The position numbers and the translations under genes were made by a program. 64,000 nt of DNA from CAZVFX01 sp964626565 (GTDB lineage Bacteria; Myxococcota_A; UBA9042; CAIXZC01): contig CAZVFX010000023.1 of assembly GCA_964626565.1 (NCBI GenBank), forward strand, positions 1 through 64,000, written 5' to 3'. Every line of letters starts with the position of its first letter. The first letter of the stretch is position 1. Shown here piece after piece: positions 35,272 to 43,111 of this stretch. The notes under the pieces were generated by a model. It ran no database searches and was not told the DNA's origin. It saw only the letters and a list, made by a program, of their open reading frames with translations.

Positions 35272-36437
35272 CTGATGGACATGCGTTTGCTAAGGGCTTT
35301 GGCGTCGGTAACGCGCACTTCGGTAGGTGCGTCAACGAGGAGCCAACCGGGTCTTGCCCATGAGTAGAGGTTGGCCTCCAATTCGTCGGGCCACAGACCG
35401 CACTGTGACGCCAGCCACTGGAAATCCACAGGGTTACGGCCGTCGTTGGATGCGTCAAGAAGGATACGCGCGACGAGCGCGTCCTGCGCAGGCACGCCTG
35501 CACCTTCCACCTGGGCCCGCAGGCGTTGACCCAAAACACGGCAGATGGCGTAGGCTTTGTCCCGGCTGTCTCGGAGCTGAGAGAGAAACTCGTCTCGAGA
35601 CCACACCATCACGTCGGTCTCCCGGGAATGGGCCACCACCGTTGCCGTGCGAAGGCCGCCATCCAGCATGGACAGCTCACCGAAGATCTGGCCGGGCCCC
35701 AGAAGTACTTCCCGCCGGGCGCTGTGTGTGTCGTCCGCGGCACTACCGTTGCCTTCGATGGCCACCCGTACCGAGCCTCGCATCACGAGAAACGCCTCCG
35801 CCCCGTCGTCGCCTTTCCGGATCACTGCTTCGTCCTGCAGGTAGATGCGGCGCTCGTTGGAATCTTCCAACACAACGCTCAAGGGGGCCAGCATGGTCTC
35901 CCGCACCCCCGGAGGCAGTTCTGCGGAGTCGATGTGGATCGGCACCATGGACATGTTGAGTTCTGCAGAATGGAATTCCGCACCCACCTCCTCTACGCCG
36001 GTCTTTCGCAACAGGCGTAAAACCGATGGCCGCAGCGGCGCGACTACGTGCCGGACCCCGGACCTCCTCATCTCCCGTACCAGAGTCTTGAACAGGCCGA
36101 AGATAAGCCCCGGGTGAGACCGATAGGCCTCGGCAATGCACAACCAGGAAACGGCGCAAACGCCTCCTTCCAGCGCGTCCACCGTCGGGCCAAAGTCGAA
36201 CTGATCCCTCGCAGGACAGCCGAGTTGGTTGGCCATGGTGACCCGCATCGTTCCAACCGGCTCGCCCCCGGCCAGAGCCACGATGTTGGCAGACTCTTCA
36301 AGGGTGTCGTATCTGTCGAACAGCATATCTGACTGGTGCTCGAAGCGAGCTTCCTCATTGACCAGCACCTGCCGCCTCAGGCGAAACACTGCCTCCCGGT
36401 CCGCAGCATTCTCCGCAATCTTCAAGGTTATGTGCAT
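35268..36437 (-). CDS. FeeM-like N-acyltransferase fused to cyclic-nucleotide-binding and winged-helix domains
   Basis: 389 aa. Residues about 1-185 resemble the GNAT-fold FeeM/autoinducer-synthase-like acyltransferases (REAVFRLRRQVLVNEEARF, GGEPVGTMRVT, VSWLCIAEAYR). Residues about 195-310 are a cNMP-binding beta roll (VIRKGDDGAEAFLVMRGSVRV, GPGQIFGELSMLDGG). The phosphate-binding cassette has an Arg (LRTATVVA), as in true cNMP binders. Residues about 320-389 resemble a Crp-type winged helix, though the recognition helix is weak. An acyl-amino-acid or acyl-peptide synthase controlled by cAMP or cGMP is a reasonable guess. It follows the ABC exporter genes after 76 bases containing a strong hairpin. 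Confidence 0.75.
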   Translation of the reverse strand: MHITLKIAENAADREAVFRLRRQVLVNEEARFEHQSDMLFDRYDTLEESANIVALAGGEPVGTMRVTMANQLGCPARDQFDFGPTVDALEGGVCAVSWLCIAEAYRSHPGLIFGLFKTLVREMRRSGVRHVVAPLRPSVLRLLRKTGVEEVGAEFHSAELNMSMVPIHIDSAELPPGVRETMLAPLSVVLEDSNERRIYLQDEAVIRKGDDGAEAFLVMRGSVRVAIEGNGSAADDTHSARREVLLGPGQIFGELSMLDGGLRTATVVAHSRETDVMVWSRDEFLSQLRDSRDKAYAICRVLGQRLRAQVEGAGVPAQDALVARILLDASNDGRNPVDFQWLASQCGLWPDELEANLYSWARPGWLLVDAPTEVRVTDAKALSKRMSIS

Positions 36438-36454
36438 CTTTGGCCTCCCTGGAA

Positions 36455-36490
36455 CTGCTCCCGCCCCCGATTCTAGGGGAGCGGGAGCAG
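36455..36490 (-). other. Intercistronic hairpin upstream of the acyltransferase gene
   Basis: CTGCTCCCGC (36455-36464) pairs with GCGGGAGCAG (36481-36490), with a further CCCC/GGGG stem inside. No U-tract follows on the minus strand; the GGAGG site of the next gene starts a few bases later. It may protect or attenuate the mRNA between exporter and acyltransferase. Confidence 0.6.
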
Positions 36491-36513
36491 TAGGGTCAAG
36501 AAGGGAATGAAGG

Positions 36514-37320
36514 CTACCCGTTCCGCTTCAGTTTGCCGGTCTTCTTGGCCCACAATTCGGCACGGTTGAACGCGCATAGGCCCACGGGCAGGAGCAGAAG
36601 GGAACTGAGGAAGAGGACCAGTAGATCTCCGCTTACCTCTCTGAGCCCCGCACCCTCCAGAAGCGCGGCCCGTACCGAGCGCAGGGTGTAGGTGGCCGGT
36701 GAAACCACGGCCACCGGCTGCAGCCAGGCGGGCAGCACCGATACGTCGTAGTAGACTCCGGACACCAGCAGAATCCCCGCCTGAAATATGTGGGTCGCCT
36801 GCGCACCCTTCTCCGGCGATATCAACGGCAGAATCCCCGCCAGAATCCCTAAGCCCATGAAGGATATCCCCGAAACCAGCAGTACCGCAGCAGCACTCAG
36901 GAAGTTCGCCTTCGCCAGATCCAGATCGAAGAACACCGACAAGACGATCAGGATTATCACCGTCCTGATGATCCCGTACACCACCGCGAACATACAGGTA
37001 CCGCCCAGATGTGTGAGCCGGTGAATGGGAGCCATCAGTGTGTACTCGATGGTCCCTTCCCAACGCTCCCACGAAATGGAGTTGCTCACGTCGTTGAAGA
37101 TGACGCTCAAGAAACCCCACATCAGGGAACCGATCACCAGAAACAGCACCAGTCGCTGGTCCTGTTGCCCTACCGCGATGAGGCCGATAGTCAACGCATT
37201 CACCACGTCGTAGGCCAGGAACACCGCTTCCCATTCGATGTAGCGCCGCACCAGGTTGAAGTTTCGCTCCACAAAGGCCAAAGAAGCCTTGAGCTCTCGT
37301 ATTATTGTCTTGAAACTCAT
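36514..37320 (-). CDS. ABC-2 type exporter permease
   Basis: 268 aa with six predicted membrane helices, e.g. LVLFLVIGSLMWGFLSVIF, TVIILIVLSVFF, GISFMGLGILAGILPLIS and LLVLFLSSLLLLPVGLCAF. The layout and the SWERWEGTIEYTLMAPI segment match ABC-2 permeases of the NodJ/DrrB kind, which export lipids, polysaccharides, drugs or peptides. Start 37320 after GAGGTGATTGAA. It lies 14 bases after the ATPase gene and pairs with it. Confidence 0.9.
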   Translation of the reverse strand: MSFKTIIRELKASLAFVERNFNLVRRYIEWEAVFLAYDVVNALTIGLIAVGQQDQRLVLFLVIGSLMWGFLSVIFNDVSNSISWERWEGTIEYTLMAPIHRLTHLGGTCMFAVVYGIIRTVIILIVLSVFFDLDLAKANFLSAAAVLLVSGISFMGLGILAGILPLISPEKGAQATHIFQAGILLVSGVYYDVSVLPAWLQPVAVVSPATYTLRSVRAALLEGAGLREVSGDLLVLFLSSLLLLPVGLCAFNRAELWAKKTGKLKRNG

Positions 37321-37334
37321 TTCAATCACCTCAG

Positions 37335-38093
37335 TCAGTCGTCGTCGGTCATCTCCAGGAACACGTCCTCGAGATTGCCGCCGTTTTTCAGTCCTCTCTT
37401 CAGGCCGTCCGCAGTGTCCACACCCACCAGTGCGCCCTGGTTGATCACCGCAATTCGGTCGCACACCCGCTCCACCTCGTCCATGTCGTGAGAGGTGAGC
37501 AGGATGGTGGCGTCGTGCTCATCCCTTACTTCCCGCACGAACTGCTGCACCTGCCGCTTCGACTTCGGGTCCAGGCCCGTGGTCGGTTCGTCCAGCAACA
37601 GCAACACCGGCGAGGTGAGCAACGCTCTAGCTACCGCCACCTTCTGCTGCTGCCCGCGGCTCAGGTTCTCCAGCGGCTCCTTCAAGCGCTCGTCGTCAAA
37701 GCCCAGCCGCTCGAGAATCTCCCGAGACTTGCGCAGCGACTCACGGCCGCCCAGGCCGTACAGCCGTCCTGCGTAGGTCAGATTCTCCGCCGCGGACAGC
37801 CGCTTGAAGAACGCTGCCTCCACTGATACCCGGTTGATGAGCCGCCGGGCATCGAGCGACCGCTCTACGACGTCGATGCCGAACACCGATGCTGAACCCG
37901 CATCGGGGATCAGCAAAGTCGACAGGATGCGAATCAGGGTCGATTTACCCGACCCGTTGGAGCCGATGAGGCCGAAGATCTCTCCCCGGTCCACCTCAAA
38001 ACTCACATCGCCAAGGGCCCGAAATCGTCCCTTGCGCCGGCCGTTCTTGTTGTAGAAATACTTGCCCAACTCATTGCACTTCAGCGCGTTCAT
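37335..38093 (-). CDS. ABC exporter ATP-binding protein
   Basis: 252 aa ATPase of an ABC-2 exporter. Walker A GSNGSGKSTL, signature LSRGQQQKVAVARAL, Walker B LLLLDEPTTGLDP, and the switch His in LLTSHDMDEVERVCD. Similar to the DrrA/NodI group. Strong ribosome-binding site CTTCAAGGAGGTGCGCC. Two stacked terminator hairpins lie directly upstream, leaving no room for a separate promoter, so transcription probably reaches it by read-through from the peptide gene at 38341. Confidence 0.95.
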   Translation of the reverse strand: MNALKCNELGKYFYNKNGRRKGRFRALGDVSFEVDRGEIFGLIGSNGSGKSTLIRILSTLLIPDAGSASVFGIDVVERSLDARRLINRVSVEAAFFKRLSAAENLTYAGRLYGLGGRESLRKSREILERLGFDDERLKEPLENLSRGQQQKVAVARALLTSPVLLLLDEPTTGLDPKSKRQVQQFVREVRDEHDATILLTSHDMDEVERVCDRIAVINQGALVGVDTADGLKRGLKNGGNLEDVFLEMTDDD

Positions 38094-38110
38094 GGCGCAC
38101 CTCCTTGAAG

Positions 38111-38150
38111 AAAAAAAAAGCCGTGGACTCGATCCCTCGAACCCACGGCT
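38111..38150 (-). terminator. Second terminator, just upstream of the ABC ATPase gene
   Basis: Stem AGCCGTGG (38119-38126) with CCACGGCT (38143-38150), then nine U residues on the minus-strand transcript (38111-38119). It ends 18 bases before the ATPase start codon. A T-run on the plus side makes it able to work in both directions. Confidence 0.75.
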
Positions 38151-38165
38151 TTTTCGAAATTAAAC

Positions 38166-38199
38166 AAAAAAGGCCATGGGTCACCGCCGACCCATGGCC
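38166..38199 (-). terminator. First terminator, right after the 40-aa peptide gene
   Basis: Perfect 11-bp stem GGCCATGGGTC (38172-38182) with GACCCATGGCC (38189-38199), six-base loop, six U residues on the minus-strand transcript. It starts 20 bases past the peptide stop codon. Confidence 0.85.
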
Positions 38200-38218
38200 C
38201 GGATGTCACGTTCAGGTA

Positions 38219-38341
38219 TTACTTCCCGCCGTCACCTCCAGGCATAGAGCCGGCCTTCCCGGTATCGGTGCCGAATCCGAAGATTCGAGAGACCCCTACC
38301 GGGAGACTCACTCTGTTGGTTTTGACCATTCGTATATCCAT
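38219..38341 (-). CDS. Short peptide gene (40 aa), candidate exported peptide
   Basis: ATG at 38341 preceded by GAGGTG with an eight-base spacing; stop TAA at 38219-38221. The peptide starts MDIRMVKTNRVSLPVGVSRI and ends in a Gly-rich GSMPGGDGGK. It is cationic in the first half, has no Cys and no long hydrophobic stretch. A second in-frame ATG is at codon 5. A TTGACA hexamer lies about 50 bases upstream on the same strand (38392-38397), though the -10 is weak. A strong terminator follows at once, then a second one, then an ABC exporter pair. No family recognised. The neighbours suggest a ribosomally made secreted or signalling peptide; this is inference. Confidence 0.6.
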   Translation of the reverse strand: MDIRMVKTNRVSLPVGVSRIFGFGTDTGKAGSMPGGDGGK

Positions 38342-38574
38342 CAACTATTCACCTCTCCTACTCGACTCCATCAGCCACAGTTGGTTCCCCCTGTCAACCT
38401 TTTCTTTGCCGAAAATGCAAAAAATGTCCCCATTTGGGGCGTTGCCTTGGGTAACTAATATAGACGATACAATATACAGGGAAAATGCCGGGAACCGCCC
38501 ATGAATCGGCGCGCGCTGGTTTTACTGGCAGGTCTAATGCCTTTGAGGGTAGGGTCGAGACAAGGAGGGGTGAG

Positions 38575-40779
38575 GTGAAAGTGGAGCTATCCGGAATCTG
38601 CGTACTTCTCGCGGTTGCGTTACTGGCGGTGCGGTGCGCCGGGAGCGACGAGGCTGCTCGAGACCTTGCGCTGCCGGGGGAACTCAACCCCGACCAGGGT
38701 TGCCTGCCGGATTGTTCCGGAAAGGAGTGCGGAGACGACGGGTGCGGCGGCTCATGCGGAGAGTGCTTTACCTTTGGGGGCCTGCCCGAACCGGAACTTT
38801 GCACAGTGAGCGGTAGTTGCTGCCTCCAGCAGTGCCTGGGCAAGGTGTGCGGGGACGACGGCTGTGGTGGTCAGTGCGGGCATTGTGCACAGGGCCAGGA
38901 CTGCGCCCAGGGCAAGTGCCTTGAACTAGCGGAATGGACGGTCTTGATCTACCTGGCAGTGGACAACGACCTGGAAGGAGTGGCGTTCGAAGATCTGGAC
39001 GAGATGATGACCGTCGGTCCAACCGAAGAGGTGAACCTGGTGGTCCAGGCCGATTGGGCTCCGGGAGTCTATGGCCGCCCCGAACACTGGCGAATTGGTG
39101 ACTTCGTGTCGACCCAGAGGTTGCTCATCAAGCCCGGCGAAATGGAGGTGCTGGCGAACCTCGGGGAACAGGATTCTTCCAGCCCGGAGGTGTTGGCCGA
39201 TTTTATCTCCTGGGGGGCTACCGAATACCCGGCCAGGCGATACGCACTGGTGCTCGCTGACCATGGGCTCGCCTTTGGCGGCTTTGGCTACGACTACAGC
39301 AGCGATTCGTCTCACACGTCCATCGCACAATTGGTCGAAGGGCTGGAAGAAGGCATCTCCCTGGCCGGCCCGCTGCTGGCCGAAGGGTTCGACCTCATAG
39401 CGTTCGACGCCTGCCTTATGGCCAACTACCTGGTCGCCTACCGCATGGCGCCTTTCGGCCACTACCTGCTCGCTTCTGAGGAAGTCGTCCCGGGCAGCGG
39501 CCTGGACTACGCCGCGCTGGGGACCCTGCTGTCCGGCCCCCGTGTCGACGCGAAGGACCTGGCCGTGGCTCTGGCCAAAGCCAGTTCCGATGTGTGGCTT
39601 GATGTGTGGAACGACGCGACCGTTTCGGTAGTGGATCTCGGACAGATGCCGGCTCTGGACCAGGCCCTGGCATCTCTTACCGGCGCCCTGATTGAGGACC
39701 TTGACTCAGCAATCGAACCGGTCATGACCGCGAGATTCCTGGCGCAACAACTGCAGCCCGCCCCATACGAGTTTCTGTCCACGCAGTTCATCGACCTGGG
39801 AGACTTCGTTTCCCGCCTGTCCTCTCTGGCGCCGGAATATGAGGTGCAAACCGAAGCGTTTCTGAAGGCCTTCTCGGCGGCAGTGGTCTACAATCGCTTC
39901 GGGCCGGCAGTTCCGGGAGCTACCGGCCTCACCATCTTCTTCCCGTCCAGTAAGCACTACTACGACGCGGTGAATCCGCTGCTGGGAGAGGTCGCCGGCG
40001 AGGTATATGAAGCTGCTGGCCCCCCGGCATCCTGGTTCGCGTTTCTGCAGGAGTGGTTCGCCGCGGTGGAGCCAAAGCACATGGGGCCCGAATTCTCTTG
40101 CGAGGGGCTGGGGCAGGAGCAGTGCGACGACGGGGTCGCGTTCATCGAAGAAGGGACACGAACGGTGACCGTGTACCGCGACCTGGACCTGCAAACCGTA
40201 CCCTACGGAGCCCACGTCCAATTGGCCTTCGGGTACCAGTGGCCCTCCGGCGCCGGTCCTACCGAGGACATGGACATTTTTCACCGTAGGCCGGCCTCGT
40301 TCGACCCCGCGACGGGACGGGTAGAGGGAACATTCGACCTGAGACGCCTCATCCTGCGCCAGGGCGACATCTCCGCGGAGGCGTACTGGACGCTCCAGCC
40401 CACACCTGCGGGCCGCAAGGTCGCAATTCCACTCTTCCACTACAGTCCCGATTCCGACCTCCGGTCAGTCCTGATCTGGAAGGTGCTTCTGGCTCCCGAC
40501 GAGGACACCGTTCTCCACTCAGCCTATTATCATCACGTTGGAGGCTCCGCTCAGGAAGTTGCGGCCCCGCCTGACGGGATTCTCCAGGCTCAGGCCTACT
40601 GGCACGGTGTGTCTTGGAGTTGGTTCACCTACTACCCGAAGCCCCCCGAGTTTGACGCTGCGGAACCACTGGAATTGGAGTTCCAGCCTCTGCCGCCAGG
40701 TAAAACCGGCACCCTCTGGCTTGAAGCGACAGACCGGCTGGGTCGCGCCGCGGTGGCTGCGGCCAAGTTTGAACCCTAG
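38575..40779 (+). CDS. Clostripain-family (C11) Cys peptidase with Cys-rich N-terminal region
   Basis: 734 aa. GTG start at 38575 after AAGGAGGGGTGAG; the frame is open further upstream but lacks a signal peptide there. Signal helix ICVLLAVALLAVRC (the Cys could be lipidated, though Arg before it is unusual). Residues about 35-120 hold two GDDGCGGSCGEC-type repeats. The C11 domain follows from about residue 120: AEWTVLIYLAVDNDLE, the catalytic His in VLADHGLAFGG (about 230) and the catalytic Cys in AFDACLMANY (about 280). Clostripain-like enzymes cut after Arg or Lys. The C-terminal 200 residues are beta-rich. Divergent from the peptide gene; shares CTAG stop with the convergent SUI1 gene. 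Confidence 0.88.
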   Translation: MKVELSGICVLLAVALLAVRCAGSDEAARDLALPGELNPDQGCLPDCSGKECGDDGCGGSCGECFTFGGLPEPELCTVSGSCCLQQCLGKVCGDDGCGGQCGHCAQGQDCAQGKCLELAEWTVLIYLAVDNDLEGVAFEDLDEMMTVGPTEEVNLVVQADWAPGVYGRPEHWRIGDFVSTQRLLIKPGEMEVLANLGEQDSSSPEVLADFISWGATEYPARRYALVLADHGLAFGGFGYDYSSDSSHTSIAQLVEGLEEGISLAGPLLAEGFDLIAFDACLMANYLVAYRMAPFGHYLLASEEVVPGSGLDYAALGTLLSGPRVDAKDLAVALAKASSDVWLDVWNDATVSVVDLGQMPALDQALASLTGALIEDLDSAIEPVMTARFLAQQLQPAPYEFLSTQFIDLGDFVSRLSSLAPEYEVQTEAFLKAFSAAVVYNRFGPAVPGATGLTIFFPSSKHYYDAVNPLLGEVAGEVYEAAGPPASWFAFLQEWFAAVEPKHMGPEFSCEGLGQEQCDDGVAFIEEGTRTVTVYRDLDLQTVPYGAHVQLAFGYQWPSGAGPTEDMDIFHRRPASFDPATGRVEGTFDLRRLILRQGDISAEAYWTLQPTPAGRKVAIPLFHYSPDSDLRSVLIWKVLLAPDEDTVLHSAYYHHVGGSAQEVAAPPDGILQAQAYWHGVSWSWFTYYPKPPEFDAAEPLELEFQPLPPGKTGTLWLEATDRLGRAAVAAAKFEP

Positions 40780-41141
40780 CCGCCGGCGCGCTTGACGGTC
40801 CAACCCCTGCCGCTCAGCAACTCGACAACCTGGTCGCGATGGTCGCCCTGGATTTCGATGATACCGTTCTTCACCGTGCCGCCGGAACCGCACTTCTTCT
40901 TCAGTTCTTTCCCCAGCCTGGTCAGGTCCGCCCCGTCGAGAGGAACCCCGGAAACCAACGTTACACCCTTGCCTTTGCGACCCTTGGTCTCCCGCATCAC
41001 CCGCACCACACCGTCTTTTTTCGGCTGCGATTGCTGCTGTTTTCCGCGGCCCGTGCGGCGCTTCGACTCGGCGCGGTCCACCTTGCCCCACTCCGTGGAG
41101 TAAACCAGCCTCGAATCGGACTCCCCGTCCCTGTCATTCAT
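40776..41141 (-). CDS. SUI1/YciH-family translation initiation factor
   Basis: 121 aa. Bacterial homologue of eIF1. The SUI1 domain covers about residues 45-118: VVRVMRETKGRKGKGVTLVSG, ELKKKCGSGGTVKNGIIEIQGDH and a C-terminal LSGRGWTVKRAGG. It is thought to influence start-codon fidelity in bacteria, but its role is not settled. The basic N-terminal part (SKRRTGRGKQQQSQPKK) is probably disordered. Its stop overlaps the convergent peptidase gene in CTAG. Confidence 0.92.
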   Translation of the reverse strand: MNDRDGESDSRLVYSTEWGKVDRAESKRRTGRGKQQQSQPKKDGVVRVMRETKGRKGKGVTLVSGVPLDGADLTRLGKELKKKCGSGGTVKNGIIEIQGDHRDQVVELLSGRGWTVKRAGG

Positions 41142-41264
41142 GCGTCCTCCGCCGGCCGGAGTGGCGGGCTCGCGGCCCCCGGCTCAACGGCAATTGTCAC
41201 CTCCGCTGCAACCCGTGTCAATCGCGGTGTAGGACGGCACGGCAGGTACGATTTTTTCACTTTC

Positions 41265-41293
41265 TTTGGCCACATCGGTTCAAAACTCCCGAT
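41265..41293 (+). repeat. Left 29-bp direct repeat flanking brnT-brnA
   Basis: 29 bases from TTTGGCC to CTCCCGAT. Matches 26 of 29 bases with 41923-41951; the three differences are all A/G. The copies bracket the toxin-antitoxin pair, 658 bp apart. Confidence 0.75.
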
Positions 41294-41345
41294 AACACTA
41301 GGTGCAGGCCGGTCACAACTGCCAACGCATAAGGGCCGGAAGCAC

Positions 41346-41374
41346 TTGACGTGTAGTTGCTATATACATATATT
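41346..41374 (+). promoter_or_regulatory. Promoter of brnT-brnA
   Basis: TTGACG (41346-41351), a 17-base spacer and TATATT (41369-41374). The AT-rich stretch over the -10 is a likely site for repression by the antitoxin, as in other brnTA loci. Confidence 0.7.
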
Positions 41375-41388
41375 GTAAGGCGGAAGTG

Positions 41389-41673
41389 ATGCAGTTTGAA
41401 TGGGACGAGGGAAAGGAACAAAGGAATCGGCTAAAGCACCACGTTTCCTTCCCGGAGGCTCGGTCGGTGTTCTTCGATGAGAACGCGTTCGAGGCTTTTG
41501 ACCCGGACCATTCCGAGGAGGAGGAGCGCTTCCTGATGCTGGGCTTGAGTTCGAGAATGCGGTTGCTGGTGGTGTCTTACCATTATCGCTTCAGTGAGCC
41601 GCTGATTCGAATCATCTCGGCGAGGAAGGCGACGCGCGAGGAGCGGCGGTTCTACGACGCAGGGAAGGCATGA
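41389..41673 (+). CDS. brnT: BrnT family toxin
   Basis: 94 aa RelE-like ribonuclease toxin of a type II system. FEWDEGKEQRNRLKHHVSF, a central acidic stretch, the LLVVSYHYR strand and the end IRIISARKATREERRFYD are the BrnT pattern. ATG at 41389 (a GTG directly before it is also in frame) with AAGG eight bases upstream. Overlaps brnA by four bases. Confidence 0.93.
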   Translation: MQFEWDEGKEQRNRLKHHVSFPEARSVFFDENAFEAFDPDHSEEEERFLMLGLSSRMRLLVVSYHYRFSEPLIRIISARKATREERRFYDAGKA

Positions 41674-41891
41674 GAGACGAATACGATTTTTCGAGTCTGG
41701 AAGGGCGCAGAAATCCCCATGCGAGACGAATGAAGAGGCAGGTTACGATTCGTCTTGGTGTAGACATCATCGACTACTTCAAGCAGCTCTCCGGGGAGAC
41801 CGGAATTCCATACCAGAGTCTAATCAACCTATACCTCAGCGACTGTGTCACCAACAGCCGTAAGCCGACCCTCGAGTGGACCTCCCGGTAA
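41670..41891 (+). CDS. brnA: BrnA family antitoxin
   Basis: 73 aa. Ribbon-helix-helix (CopG-like) antitoxin with RRMKRQVTIRLGVDIIDYFKQLSGETGIPYQSLIN. It should bind BrnT and repress the shared promoter. Start overlaps the brnT stop (ATGA). The C-terminus (LEWTSR) ends about 30 bases before the right direct repeat. Confidence 0.92.
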   Translation: MRDEYDFSSLEGRRNPHARRMKRQVTIRLGVDIIDYFKQLSGETGIPYQSLINLYLSDCVTNSRKPTLEWTSR

Positions 41892-41922
41892 TACCCTATT
41901 TGCAGACGGTGTTTCTACTCTT

Positions 41923-41951
41923 TTTGGCCGCGTCGGTTCAGAACTCCCGAT
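41923..41951 (+). repeat. Right 29-bp direct repeat flanking brnT-brnA
   Basis: Second copy of the repeat at 41265-41293 (26 of 29 identical). It lies in the promoter region of the lipoprotein gene at 42068. Confidence 0.75.
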
Positions 41952-42067
41952 GCTCACCGTCCTTGACTGCGGGGAATCGACGTGATGGTTGTCTAGTCCT
42001 TTTTGCCGCGTCCCTCATATGGTACACTGCCCGAGTTGCGGTTCGTGAAGAGAGTGAGCGTGGTGAG

Positions 42068-42991
42068 ATGAGAAAGCGAAATCCCGTAGCACGCGTATTT
42101 CGAATTGCCCCCGTCCTGTTTCTATTGTTAACCACCGGTTGCCCATCGGATGATCTGAGCCCGAGCCTCTCCATAGGTGGCGGCGAGGATTCCGCGTCGA
42201 ACTCTGAGGTCGTTGACCGGGGAGAAACGACATCGCCCGACCCCATCGGCGCGGATACGGAGGCAGAGTTCGATTCCACAACGGACCCGCCCTGTCTTCC
42301 TTCCTGCAAGGGCAAGATGTGTGGGGTTGACGGTTGTGGTGTGTCGTGCGGTACCTGCGACCCCGGCCTCGACTGCGTCGAAGGGATGTGCGCAGTTGCT
42401 TGTGGCTCCCCAGGTTGTGCGCTCGGCATGCCCTGTGCTCTTCCCGATGGGAGCGCGGCGCTCTGCGGCGGAGTCATCGACTGCGACCACGGGCCCCAGG
42501 GCAATCCACTGCCGGTGAACCTGGATGTCGAGAATCTCTTCGGGCAGGCGGGAGTGCTTATGCACACTCCCAATCCCAACTCCATCGTGGCTACCAACCC
42601 CTGGGAGCTGGAATCGGCGTCTGGGAAACAATCGTGCGCCAGTCTTCAAGGGGCGCAAACCTACTGGCAGCACCACGTTACCATCAGGTTCGTTGTCCCT
42701 TCGGCCGACGGATACGCCCAGGCGGCCACCGATTACGTGAGCCTCTACCTGGGACAAACCTGGAACGGCGGCCTGAAAGTACAATTCTATCGTCCCGACA
42801 GCCCTCCCAATGTGGCGGGTAGCACCCCCTTTCACGTGGAGACCCCCGGCGGCAAGCCGCCCAACTACCTGGGCACCTTCTTCATCCAGTACCAGTCTGC
42901 ACAGCCCATCGGTTTCGTCCGCATCCGCAAAGCGGACGACCCGGACTTCACCTTTGATGACCTGGCTTTCGGGACAATCGTACCTCAATAA
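42068..42991 (+). CDS. Cys-rich lipoprotein, unknown function
   Basis: 307 aa. The start at 42068 gives signal peptide MRKRNPVARVFRIAPVLFLLLTTGC (lipobox TTGC). After an acidic linker comes one Cys repeat (CLPSCKGKMCGVDGCGVSC), of the kind tandemly repeated in the protein at 48964. The C-terminal half (about 140-307) is a beta-rich domain without Cys clusters (HHVTIRFVVPSADGYAQ, YVSLYLGQTWNGGLKVQFY, FDDLAFGTIVPQ) that resembles a secreted carbohydrate-binding sandwich, but I cannot name a family. Confidence 0.8.
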   Translation: MRKRNPVARVFRIAPVLFLLLTTGCPSDDLSPSLSIGGGEDSASNSEVVDRGETTSPDPIGADTEAEFDSTTDPPCLPSCKGKMCGVDGCGVSCGTCDPGLDCVEGMCAVACGSPGCALGMPCALPDGSAALCGGVIDCDHGPQGNPLPVNLDVENLFGQAGVLMHTPNPNSIVATNPWELESASGKQSCASLQGAQTYWQHHVTIRFVVPSADGYAQAATDYVSLYLGQTWNGGLKVQFYRPDSPPNVAGSTPFHVETPGGKPPNYLGTFFIQYQSAQPIGFVRIRKADDPDFTFDDLAFGTIVPQ

Positions 42992-43037
42992 TCCGGCTCG
43001 TTCCGTCGAGCAGTCAGAGAAAATGTAACGCGTGGGC

Positions 43038-43083
43038 TTGACTCTTCCAACTGGTATCCACACTATTGGTTAGGAGTCCTAAC
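43038..43083 (+). promoter_or_regulatory. Promoter and palindromic operator of the MarR-type regulator
   Basis: TTGACT (43038-43043), a 17-base spacer and CACTAT (43061-43066), followed three bases on by GTTAGGAGTCCTAAC (43069-43083), a perfect inverted repeat with seven-base arms. The palindrome covers the expected transcription start, as for autorepressing MarR proteins. Confidence 0.7.
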
Positions 43084-43111
43084 GGACGCATCGGTTCCGG
43101 TGGAGGTTTTG

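Noticed and set aside
38105..38504. Plus-strand open frames across the peptide gene and terminators
   Set aside because: They run through terminator stems and A/T tracts, have no ribosome-binding site, and are antisense to the better-supported minus-strand peptide gene.
41876..42067. Upstream extension of the lipoprotein at 42068
   Set aside because: It overlaps brnA and the direct repeat, and the signal peptide with lipobox starts only at 42068.
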